Below, one piece after another: positions 1 through 5,434 of a stretch of 5,434 bases of DNA. The stretch's first letter is position 1; each line of letters opens with the position of its first letter. The notes below the pieces were generated by a model that saw only the letters and a list, made by a program, of their open reading frames with translations, was not told where the DNA came from and did not search any database. Origin of the DNA: Planctomycetaceae bacterium (GTDB lineage Bacteria > Planctomycetota > Planctomycetia > Pirellulales > UBA1268). The DNA lies in assembly GCA_003509235.1 (NCBI GenBank), contig DONH01000467.1, positions 1-5,434 on the forward strand, written 5' to 3'. A program made the translations under genes and the position numbers.

Positions 1-161
1 GCAATAGACACAGGGTTTGCGACCGGCTGTTGAGCGACGGCCTGCGGACCATGATCATCAGGTGGATCACCATACCACCCACAGCCAGCAATCAAAATTG
101 CACCAACGAACAACATGAGCCGCTTTTGAAATTGCACGTTTCGTGTCATGCTACTGCTCAT
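1..161 (-). CDS. Lipoprotein of unknown function, N-terminal part only
   Basis: The gene reads leftwards and leaves the window, so only the first 53 codons are visible, with no stop. The translation begins MSSSMTRNVQFQKRLMLFVG and continues ..AILIAGCGWYGDPPDDHG. This is a classic bacterial lipoprotein signal: a positively charged start (R7, K13, R14), a hydrophobic stretch at about residues 15-25, and a lipobox IAGC with C27 as the predicted lipidated cysteine. The mature protein starts with a Pro/Asp/Gln-rich, probably flexible linker. It should be exported by Sec and anchored in a membrane after cleavage by signal peptidase II. The start at 161 is preferred because AGGTGA lies 4 bases upstream; a second ATG at 149 (M5) is possible but has no such site. 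The start codon overlaps the start of the divergent methyltransferase gene. No domain can be recognised in the visible part, so its function is unknown. Confidence 0.8.
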   Translation of the reverse strand, partial: MSSSMTRNVQFQKRLMLFVGAILIAGCGWYGDPPDDHGPQAVAQQPVANPVSI

Positions 162-705
162 GTCATCACCTACAGGAACATCGTTTGAACATATTCGACA
201 TCGACCGCCACATCCCTTGGCTGGTCCTCGTGACCTGATTGTGGCTTGCTCTGCTTTTCGCAGTAAAGTAAATCTCTCCAATATCGTACGAACCTGTGGA
301 TGTTTTGGCATCCGTCATTTAATTACCTGCGGTTCTAGCAAGCTCGATGAGAAAATTGCTCGGGAAGCAGCACAGGAAATTTCAATCGAGGTTCATCGAA
401 GCCTACTGCCTGTCCTTGATAAAATGAGACACGCAGGCTGGGAGCTGGTTGGTCTTGAACAGTCGACCCATTCTAAATGCCTTTTTTCATTTCCGTTTGT
501 AAGCAAGACTGTCCTTGTCATTGGGAATGAGCGGCTTGGCATCGAGCCAGAGATTCTGAGCCGACTAGATCGTGTTGCAGAAATTCCAATGGCTGGGCTA
601 CCCCATAGTCTGAATGTAGCGACATCAACTGCTATCGCTGTGTATGAATACTGTCGGCAGTTTCCAAACGGTACACAAAATCCCCCAACAGGTGTGAGCT
701 CATGA
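160..705 (+). CDS. SpoU/TrmH-family RNA 2'-O-methyltransferase
   Basis: Predicted S-adenosylmethionine-dependent enzyme that methylates a ribose 2'-OH in tRNA or rRNA, acting in the cytoplasm. The three motifs of the SPOUT (trefoil-knot) family are visible, numbered from the ATG at 160 (181 aa). Motif 1 is NLSNIVRTCGCFG at 38-50, with the conserved Arg at R44. Motif 2 is VLVIGNERLGIEPEIL at 118-133. Motif 3 runs from IPMAGLPHSLN at 142-152 to the AIAVYEY helix ending at 164, and forms the SAM-binding knot. The length fits the short members (TrmL-like, about 160 aa) plus an N-terminal tail of about 25 residues. There is no N-terminal L30e-like RNA-binding domain as in RlmB/TsnR. The exact target nucleotide cannot be read from sequence. 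The start is uncertain: ATG 148 (adding MLLL) and ATG 160 are both in frame, and neither has a clear ribosome site. The stop overlaps the next gene in ATGA. Confidence 0.88.
   Translation: MSSPTGTSFEHIRHRPPHPLAGPRDLIVACSAFRSKVNLSNIVRTCGCFGIRHLITCGSSKLDEKIAREAAQEISIEVHRSLLPVLDKMRHAGWELVGLEQSTHSKCLFSFPFVSKTVLVIGNERLGIEPEILSRLDRVAEIPMAGLPHSLNVATSTAIAVYEYCRQFPNGTQNPPTGVSS
166..171 (-). promoter_or_regulatory. Shine-Dalgarno site of the minus-strand lipoprotein gene
   Basis: Read on the minus strand the sequence is AGGTGATGACATG. The AGG core ends 7 bases before the ATG at 161-159. This spacing favours the start at 161 over the in-frame ATG at 149. The site lies inside the 5' end of the methyltransferase gene on the other strand. 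Confidence 0.55.
690..694 (+). promoter_or_regulatory. Shine-Dalgarno site for the RNase HII-like gene
   Basis: AGGTG lies 7 bases before the ATG at 702, inside the last codons of the methyltransferase gene. Together with the ATGA stop/start overlap it supports this start and suggests coupled translation. Confidence 0.5.
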
Positions 706-1691
706 CTTTGGTCATTGGCATTGACGAAGCAGGCTACGGACCAAACCTTGGGCCGCTTGTTATCGGTGGCTCGTCATGGCAGATAAACGAACATCAAAGT
801 GATAATATATCCACAAAGGCAGCGGAACATTTTATTGAATTACAAAATGATATTCATGATGACTATCGTGCAGGACGAGGACCACCTTGGGGTGATTCAA
901 AAAAAGTATTTACTCGCAAAGGCACGAAGTCCGAGACCCTTGAACCATTAGAGCGAGGCGTGTTCGCGGCGATTCAAATCGCCACAAACACACTGCCCGA
1001 AACTAGTGATCGTCTTCTCTCGCTACTCGCACTGAAATCACCTGATGATGCCGAACTCGGCTGCTGGAAAAAACTCAATGCAGTGACACTGCCGCTTGCA
1101 ACAAAAGTGCCATACACGATCGAACAGTCTAGCCAGGCAGCTGGACAATTGCGAACCCATGCCATTCGGCTTACAGGCCTAACGTGTCGATGGATATTTC
1201 CAGAGACGTTCAATGCTGCACTTGACACTGGAATGAATAAATCGGACATTCTGTCACAAGCATCTTTACAACTTGCTTTTGATCTTCGCAACCAGCACCC
1301 CCACATGCCTGCTGTTGTCTGGTGCGATCGGCATGGTGGCCGCAAACGATATGCAAGTGTTGTTTCACACTGCTTTGATGCTGCACGAGTTGAGCCACTA
1401 TCAGAAGCAACTCGCTACTCACATTACCGTATTCATGACAGAGAATGTCCTACATACATTCATTTTTCTGTGGGTGGTGAATCTCGACTACCTGTCGCCG
1501 TTGCGAGTATGACAGCGAAATACACACGTGAGCTCGCAATGAATGTGTTCAATAGCTTTTGGACAGATCAGATACCATCACTCCTGCCAACTGCTGGCTA
1601 TCCGGTCGATGCCCGACGCTGGTGGCACGAGACAAAAAAAGATCGTCACCGCATGAGTATCAGCGATGACATCCTCTGGAGAAAATCCTGA
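702..1691 (+). CDS. Divergent RNase HII-like protein (expanded, 329 aa)
   Basis: RNase HII cuts RNA in RNA/DNA hybrids and removes single ribonucleotides from DNA. The family landmarks appear in the right order. VIGIDEAGYGPNLGPLVIG (4-22) carries the first two catalytic acids, D8 and E9. GDSKK (64-68) matches the family's DSKKL. LDTGMNKSDILSQASLQLAF (174-193) resembles the IN.ATL.AM..A helix. VVWCD (205-209) gives the third acid, D209. VAVASMTAKYTRELAM (265-280) matches AAASI.AKvtRDr.M. AGYPVDARRWW (298-308) and DRHRMSI (314-320) match the family's C-terminal GYpT..H and HR.SF signals. Oddities are length (usual RNase HII is about 200-230 aa; there is an insertion of about 90 residues near 75-165), GYG instead of the GRG motif, and E277 where Asp is expected. 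Activity and substrate may therefore differ. Membership in the fold is well supported; true RNase HII function is an inference. It is translationally coupled to the upstream RNA methyltransferase. Confidence 0.82.
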   Translation: MTLVIGIDEAGYGPNLGPLVIGGSSWQINEHQSDNISTKAAEHFIELQNDIHDDYRAGRGPPWGDSKKVFTRKGTKSETLEPLERGVFAAIQIATNTLPETSDRLLSLLALKSPDDAELGCWKKLNAVTLPLATKVPYTIEQSSQAAGQLRTHAIRLTGLTCRWIFPETFNAALDTGMNKSDILSQASLQLAFDLRNQHPHMPAVVWCDRHGGRKRYASVVSHCFDAARVEPLSEATRYSHYRIHDRECPTYIHFSVGGESRLPVAVASMTAKYTRELAMNVFNSFWTDQIPSLLPTAGYPVDARRWWHETKKDRHRMSISDDILWRKS

Positions 1692-1727
1692 CTTGCTCAA
1701 GAACGAGAAGGTATTCACAATATTTTT

Positions 1728-2225
1728 ATGCACATGTTCCCAACACAGCTCTATATTATTCGTCATGCGTGGGCCGAAGAATGCGGCCCCGACCAAGACG
1801 ATTATGACCGTCGGCTGACTAAGAAAGGACGCAAACGATTCGAACAGTTCATTCGCTTCATGCAAGGCTTTGGACTGGAGGTTGACCTGATCGTTACAAG
1901 TCCGTTGGTGCGAACCCGTGAGACAGCAGAAATCATGGTCGATGTACTCAAAACTCCCCGGCTCGAAATTCATGACTCGCTTGCTCCCGGGTCGGATTGG
2001 CAAGAAATTGCTGGCTGGACAACTGAAGAAAACGTCGCCAAGGTCGCATGGGTAGGGCATGCTCCATGTGTTGGCCGACTTGTTGCTCGATCGATTGGAG
2101 ACGGCAATGCCGCTATTCGCATGCAAAAAGGTACCATTGCATCAATCTGTCTGGACAATGGGCTCAGTCAGCCGGGAGAACTTCAATGGCTCGTCACAGC
2201 ACAAGTCATTGAAGCAGCGGTTTAG
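1728..2225 (+). CDS. sixA: SixA-type phosphohistidine phosphatase
   Basis: Member of the histidine phosphatase (phosphoglycerate mutase-like) superfamily, of the small SixA type. SixA enzymes remove phosphate from phosphohistidine on signalling or phosphotransfer proteins in the cytoplasm. At 165 aa it has nearly the length of E. coli SixA (161 aa). Visible motifs are YIIRHAWAEE (9-18), with R12 and the nucleophile H13; the acidic stretch and RRLTKKGRKR (28-37), like the family's LT..G; VTSPLVRTRETAEIM (56-70), with the phosphate-binding R62; and VAWVGHAPCVGRLV (106-119), with the second catalytic His H111. The usual RHG reads RHA, which is a common variant in this family. ATG 1728 and ATG 1734 are both possible starts. 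The purine-rich GAGAAGG at 1705-1711 is 16 bases before 1728, too far for a normal ribosome site. No kinase or phosphotransfer partner is encoded nearby, so the substrate is unknown. Confidence 0.87.
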   Translation: MHMFPTQLYIIRHAWAEECGPDQDDYDRRLTKKGRKRFEQFIRFMQGFGLEVDLIVTSPLVRTRETAEIMVDVLKTPRLEIHDSLAPGSDWQEIAGWTTEENVAKVAWVGHAPCVGRLVARSIGDGNAAIRMQKGTIASICLDNGLSQPGELQWLVTAQVIEAAV

Positions 2226-2311
2226 CTACCGCATACTTTGATTTGAAGACAGTGAATCAATATGTGACGATCTCAAGGAATGCTTCTCTGTCCTTTATGA
2301 GGAATACCATC
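2226..2311 (+). other. Intergenic gap, the longest in the window
   Basis: These 86 bases hold the leader of the small lipoprotein gene. The frame of that gene is open back to 2243, but the only good ribosome site is at 2299-2303, so this stretch is probably untranslated. It is the most likely place for an internal promoter, yet I see no pair of boxes with acceptable spacing. No hairpin followed by a T-run is visible either. Confidence 0.4.
2299..2303 (+). promoter_or_regulatory. Shine-Dalgarno site that decides the start of the small lipoprotein
   Basis: GAGGA stands 8 bases before the ATG at 2312. It sets the start at MKRLKNYQ, which gives a proper signal peptide. The longer reading from 2243 would add 23 residues ahead of the signal and has no comparable site. 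Confidence 0.7.
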
Positions 2312-2680
2312 ATGAAACGACTCAAGAACTATCAAATGAAAGCCATCTATATAATTAGTTTCCTAAGCCTAGGTACGTGGTTGCTTGGATGCACTTCAAA
2401 GGAGCCGCCTCCAAGTGAAGTTATTGAAATTGAGACTATTGAAATTCTTGATCTCAATAAAAATGATGGGTCAGTAAAGCCTAGTACTGCTGAAACAGAA
2501 GTTGATAAAGCTCGCGCTGCCCGGCAATCAGCTGATGCAGCAAAGGCTGCTGCTGATCGAGAAATAGAAGCCGCAGAAAAATCAGTCTCTCGATCAGACA
2601 AGCAGCCAACTGGCACAGTAGAATCCGAAATTACTGACAAAAGTGAACCCAAAGAACCTCCCTCTGATGCCAGTAACTAA
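2312..2680 (+). CDS. Small Ala/Glu-rich lipoprotein, probable helical or coiled-coil stalk
   Basis: A 122-residue protein with a lipoprotein signal: basic start MKRLKNYQMK, hydrophobic core AIYIISFLSLGTWLL (11-25), and lipobox LLGC with C27 as the predicted lipid-bearing residue. The mature part is short and of low complexity. An acidic Ile/Glu stretch (VIEIETIEILDL, 37-48) is followed by an Ala-rich, charged segment at about 61-92 (ETEVDKARAARQSADAAKAA and onward) that should form a long amphipathic helix or coiled coil. A polar Ser/Thr/Pro/Glu tail ends the protein. The composition recalls small Ala-rich outer-membrane lipoproteins such as Lpp or OprI, but this is only resemblance and I recognise no named family. 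There is no C-terminal Lys as in Braun's lipoprotein. The gene has its own strong ribosome site, and its last codons overlap the ROK kinase start, so the two are likely co-transcribed. Confidence 0.75.
   Translation: MKRLKNYQMKAIYIISFLSLGTWLLGCTSKEPPPSEVIEIETIEILDLNKNDGSVKPSTAETEVDKARAARQSADAAKAAADREIEAAEKSVSRSDKQPTGTVESEITDKSEPKEPPSDASN
2422..2446 (+). repeat. Short in-frame direct repeat within the lipoprotein gene
   Basis: TATTGAAATT occurs at 2422-2431 and again at 2437-2446, a period of 15 bases (5 codons). It encodes the repeated Ile-Glu-Ile of the acidic stretch just after the signal peptide. Two copies only; it may simply reflect low-complexity coding. Confidence 0.5.
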
Positions 2681-3725
2681 ATCACCGCACCTGCTCCTAC
2701 CTGATGCTGATGTATCCGGCCCTTTATTTGTTGGAATTGATCTAGGCGGCACCAATATTAAAGCATCGCTGGTTGATGACCATGGCCACATGGTGGCATT
2801 TCATACTGAACCAACCAATGTCCAAAACGGGCCCGATGATGCTGCCGTCCGAATGGGACATTCTGTTGAGCTTCTTGCACGTTGTGTTGGTCTTGCTCGC
2901 TCTGACATAGCGGCTGTTGGTCTCGGCACTCCAGGCCCACAGAATCTCGCAACCGGCGTTTTACTCAAACCCGGCAATCTTCCTGGTTGGGAGAATTTTC
3001 CGGTGCGTGATCGTGTCGCTGAGCATTGTGGCCATACCGTCACATATGCAAATGATGCAACCGCTGCTGCATACGGAGAATTCTGGGTGGGTTCCGGACG
3101 AGATGACACGAGCCTCATTCTCCTGACGCTTGGTACCGGAGTTGGTGGTGGCATCATCATTGGTGACATGACTATTGAAGGGGCGCACAGCCACGGGGCA
3201 GAGTGTGGGCACATTATTGTCGACTCTTCACCTTCTGCTCGCATGTGCCCGTGTGGGCAACCAGGTCATCTTGAAGCCTATGCAAGTGCCACGTCACTCA
3301 AAGAAGTGGCCTCTGAACGGATTCGTAATGGTGGTACCGGAACTCTGGCAGATGCTGTCAATCAGGGAGAACCCTTAACACCCATCCTGATAGGGAATCA
3401 TGCTGAACAAGGCGATCAACTGGCAATGGGCCTCGTCATGGAGACGGCTGATTGGCTTGCTATTGGAATTGTGACACTCATGCATACTATTGACCCATCG
3501 GCTATCATCCTAGGTGGAGCAATGACGTTCGGACGGGATGCACACCCCGTTGGACAAGCATTTCTTGATCGTATCGACACGTCCGTCCGCCGCCATACAT
3601 TCCCAACACTTGCAAAAAAGACAGCCCTTCGATTCGCTACGCTTGGCGGTAATGCAGGCTCTATTGGTGCAGCCGGCCTCAGTCGACTCGCATGGAAACA
3701 GCAGCATTCTCACACGCACGCCTAG
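2667..3725 (+). CDS. ROK-family sugar kinase (glucokinase-like)
   Basis: Predicted cytoplasmic ATP-dependent kinase of a hexose, most likely glucose, feeding glycolysis. Numbering is from ATG 2667 (352 aa). The phosphate-binding loop FVGIDLGGTNIKASL lies at 21-35, with DLGGT at 25-29. GLGTPGP (85-91) precedes the sugar-binding and catalytic segment YANDATAAAYGE (127-138), where D130 is the expected catalytic base. The second phosphate loop is TLGTGVGGG (154-162). The ROK sugar/zinc signature follows: GAECGHI (177-183, with H182), CPCGQPGHLEAYAS (194-207) and E203. The adenosine-region helix carries DPSAIILGGAM (276-286). The final zinc ligand, normally Cys, is H201 here. ROK genes also include repressors, but no N-terminal helix-turn-helix is present, so this is a kinase. 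Glucose is inferred, since other hexoses are possible. The start overlaps the lipoprotein end by 14 bases and lacks a clear ribosome site; GTG 2643 is an in-frame alternative. Confidence 0.88.
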   Translation: MPVTKSPHLLLPDADVSGPLFVGIDLGGTNIKASLVDDHGHMVAFHTEPTNVQNGPDDAAVRMGHSVELLARCVGLARSDIAAVGLGTPGPQNLATGVLLKPGNLPGWENFPVRDRVAEHCGHTVTYANDATAAAYGEFWVGSGRDDTSLILLTLGTGVGGGIIIGDMTIEGAHSHGAECGHIIVDSSPSARMCPCGQPGHLEAYASATSLKEVASERIRNGGTGTLADAVNQGEPLTPILIGNHAEQGDQLAMGLVMETADWLAIGIVTLMHTIDPSAIILGGAMTFGRDAHPVGQAFLDRIDTSVRRHTFPTLAKKTALRFATLGGNAGSIGAAGLSRLAWKQQHSHTHA

Positions 3726-3743
3726 ACACCCTCATCATCTCAC

Positions 3744-3750
3744 GGAAAGA
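3744..3750 (+). promoter_or_regulatory. Probable ribosome-binding site of lepA
   Basis: GGAAAGA lies 8 bases before ATG 3759. It also forms one arm of a small inverted repeat (GGAA-AGAT-TTCC, 3744-3755). The start itself is fixed independently: an in-frame TGA at 3756-3758 directly precedes the ATG. Confidence 0.45.
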
Positions 3751-3758
3751 TTTCCTGA

Positions 3759-5434
3759 ATGCCGTTCGACTGCAAGCATATTCGCAACTTTTCAATCGTT
3801 GCTCACATCGATCACGGCAAAAGTACGCTAGCCGACCGATTGCTGGAAAACACCGGCACGGTTGAAAAACGCCAACTGAAGACACAAATGCTCGACGACA
3901 TGGAGCTTGAGCGGCAGCGGGGTATCACCATCAAAGCTCGAGCCGTTCGGATGGAATATCGTCACAATGGAGAGTTATACGAACTCAACCTGATTGATAC
4001 ACCAGGCCACGTCGACTTTCACTACGAGGTCTCACGCTCTCTCGCCTGCTGTGAGGGAGCAGTTTTGCTCGTGGACGCATTCCAAGGTGTTGAAGCTCAA
4101 ACAGTTGCCAACGCCTATGCAGCCATCAATGAAGATCTAGAAATTGTTCCTGTTATCAACAAGGTTGATCTTGTTCATGCACGTGTCGATGATGTCCTTC
4201 TTGAAATGGAGCAATCGCTTGCTATTGAATCAGAAGAAGTCATTCGCGCCAGTGCAAAGACTGGTATCGGTATTGATGACCTTCTAGCCGCCATAATCGA
4301 TCGGATACCACCACCACAGGGTGATCCAGAAAAAGTATTACAGGCAATGATTTTTGATAGCCATTATGACAGCTATCGCGGCGTCATTACCTATGTACGA
4401 ATCATCGATGGCACGGTGACAAAAGGACAGAAGATTCGTTTCCTGAAAACTGGTGTGACTCATGAAGTGCTTGATCTCGGCCAGTTCGTACCGCAACGAC
4501 GATCGTGTGACCAACTCGCTGCCGGTCAGGTGGGGTATCTGGTCTGTAATATCAAAGATGTCGAACAGGTTCATATCGGCGATACAATCTCAGTGCCAGG
4601 CAAGGATGCAGCCGAGGCTCTCTCTGGCTACAAACCACCACAGCGAATGGTCTACTGCGGGCTCTATCCTTCTGAAGGCGAGAACTTTGAGGAATTGCGG
4701 GAGTCACTTGAACGGCTGGCTATCAATGATCCTTCATTTGAGTTTCAGCCTGAGAGTAGCGAGGCACTTGGGTTTGGTTTTCGCTGTGGATTCCTCGGCC
4801 TTCTGCATATGGAAATCATCCAGCAGCGACTCGAGCAGGAAGCAGACCTAGACCTTGTTCAGACAGCACCCAACGTCACATATCAATTACTTTTAAAAAA
4901 TGGTGAGACACTGGAAATTACAAATCCTCAAGACGTTCCAGATACGGGACAAATTGAAGAGTTTCGTCAGCCAATTGTTCGGTGCAATTTTCTTGTCCCG
5001 GTAGAATTTATTGGTCCTGTGATGCAACTGTGTAGTGATCGTCGTGGCGTATTTCTAAAAACTGAATATCTTTCTCCAACGCGCGCCATGCTTTCATTCG
5101 ATCTTCCTCTTGGTGAAGTGATTTACGATCTCCATGACAAAATTAAAAGTGTGACCCGGGGATACGGCACACTTGACTATGAGTTACAGGGATACTTTCC
5201 TGCTGATCTTGTCAGACTTGATATTCTTGTTGGCGGTAAAAAGGTAGATGCGCTTTCGATTATCTGTGACCGCAGAGATGCTGACCGGCGGGGTCGGGCC
5301 ATTGTCAAAAAACTACGTGGTGAGATTGATCGCCACATGTTTGAAGTCGCCTTGCAGGCTGCAATTGGCACAAAAATTATCGCCCGCGAGACAATTTCTG
5401 CACTACGCAAAAATGTTACAGCAAAATGTTATGG
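3759..5434 (+). CDS. lepA: Elongation factor 4 (LepA), C-terminus beyond the window
   Basis: Translational GTPase that binds the ribosome and has been linked to back-translocation and to 30S assembly. The frame is open from the ATG to the window edge, giving 558 codons of a protein that is usually about 600 aa, so only the basic C-terminal tail is missing. GTPase motifs are G1 AHIDHGKST (15-23), G2 RGITIK (54-59), G3 DTPGH (80-84, with H84), G4 NKVD (134-137) and G5 SAK (165-167). The EF-G-like domain II follows (IDGTVTKGQKI and onward). Then come domain III with ALGFGFRCGFLGLLHMEIIQ, a domain V-like part (MLSFDLPLGEVIYD), and the start of the LepA-specific C-terminal domain (GGKKVDALSIICDRRDADRR, ending ALRKNVTAKCYG). 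There is no EF-G domain IV, which separates it from EF-G. The stretch after DTPGH reads VDFHYEVSRSL, where many LepA proteins have Ser in place of this His. An in-frame TGA just before the ATG fixes the start. Confidence 0.97.
   Translation, partial: MPFDCKHIRNFSIVAHIDHGKSTLADRLLENTGTVEKRQLKTQMLDDMELERQRGITIKARAVRMEYRHNGELYELNLIDTPGHVDFHYEVSRSLACCEGAVLLVDAFQGVEAQTVANAYAAINEDLEIVPVINKVDLVHARVDDVLLEMEQSLAIESEEVIRASAKTGIGIDDLLAAIIDRIPPPQGDPEKVLQAMIFDSHYDSYRGVITYVRIIDGTVTKGQKIRFLKTGVTHEVLDLGQFVPQRRSCDQLAAGQVGYLVCNIKDVEQVHIGDTISVPGKDAAEALSGYKPPQRMVYCGLYPSEGENFEELRESLERLAINDPSFEFQPESSEALGFGFRCGFLGLLHMEIIQQRLEQEADLDLVQTAPNVTYQLLLKNGETLEITNPQDVPDTGQIEEFRQPIVRCNFLVPVEFIGPVMQLCSDRRGVFLKTEYLSPTRAMLSFDLPLGEVIYDLHDKIKSVTRGYGTLDYELQGYFPADLVRLDILVGGKKVDALSIICDRRDADRRGRAIVKKLRGEIDRHMFEVALQAAIGTKIIARETISALRKNVTAKCY

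Noticed and set aside
126..154. Possible promoter for the methyltransferase: TTGAAA at 126-131
   Set aside because: The -35-like box is good, but no acceptable -10 box lies 16-18 bases downstream, and transcription would begin at or after the ATG at 160.
1693..1721. Possible promoter before sixA: TTGCTC, then CACAAT 17 bases later
   Set aside because: The -35 box matches the consensus at only 3 of 6 positions, and the region lies inside a tightly packed series. It is not better than chance.
1578..2126. Long minus-strand open frame of 182 codons across the end of the RNase HII-like gene and most of sixA
   Set aside because: Its translation shows no recognisable motif, and it lies opposite two genes with clear family signatures. 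It is a shadow frame.
2243..2311. Extended N-terminus of the small lipoprotein from the ATG-free codons back to 2243
   Set aside because: It would bury the signal peptide behind 23 residues, and it has no ribosome site. GAGGA at 2299-2303 points to 2312.
2801..3244. Minus-strand open frame of 147 codons within the ROK kinase
   Set aside because: It is antisense to the strongly conserved ROK motifs. The Pro/Arg/Ser-rich translation is typical of a shadow frame.
3538..3831. Plus-strand open frame of 97 codons bridging the kinase end and the lepA start
   Set aside because: It is out of frame with both genes, which have clear motifs across this stretch, and its product shows no family features.
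1..5434. Search for tRNA or rRNA genes, CRISPR repeats, transposase fragments, attachment sites and hairpin-plus-T-run terminators
   Set aside because: Nothing in the sequence supports any of these. Nearly all of the window is coding.

Overview
The window looks like a piece of ordinary chromosome from a Gram-negative-type bacterium. The best guess is a member of the Planctomycetota. This guess is an inference resting on recalled family resemblance: the RNase HII-like protein opening with GIDEAGYGPNLGPL, the ROK kinase motif CPCGQPGHLEAYAS, and a LepA beginning MPFDCKHIRNFS. Two lipoproteins with signal peptides imply a didermic envelope. Base composition is moderate and even, and I see no sign of recent transfer.

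Layout from left to right. (1) The 5' part of a lipoprotein gene runs leftwards off the window edge (161 to 1, minus). (2) Overlapping its start on the other strand, a plus-strand series begins with a SpoU/TrmH-family RNA 2'-O-methyltransferase (about 160-705). (3) This shares an ATGA stop/start with a large, divergent RNase HII-like protein (702-1691). (4) After 36 bases comes a SixA-type histidine phosphatase (1728-2225). (5) After 86 bases comes a small Ala/Glu-rich lipoprotein (2312-2680). (6) Its end overlaps a ROK-family sugar kinase (2667-3725). (7) After 33 bases comes lepA (elongation factor 4), which runs off the right edge after 558 codons (3759-5434).

All plus-strand genes are co-oriented with short gaps or overlaps, so one or two operons are likely. 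The theme is housekeeping: RNA modification, RNA/DNA-hybrid processing and a translational GTPase, mixed with a protein phosphohistidine phosphatase and a sugar kinase. I found no RNA gene, mobile element, CRISPR array, or convincing promoter or terminator.

I did not find a dramatic new system. The most interesting item is the RNase HII-like protein. It keeps the fold-defining motifs of RNase HII, but the GRG junction-recognition motif reads GYG, the expected fourth catalytic Asp reads Glu, and the protein is about half again as long as usual. It is also translationally coupled to an RNA methyltransferase gene. The divergent overlapping start codons at 148-162 are a second item worth checking.
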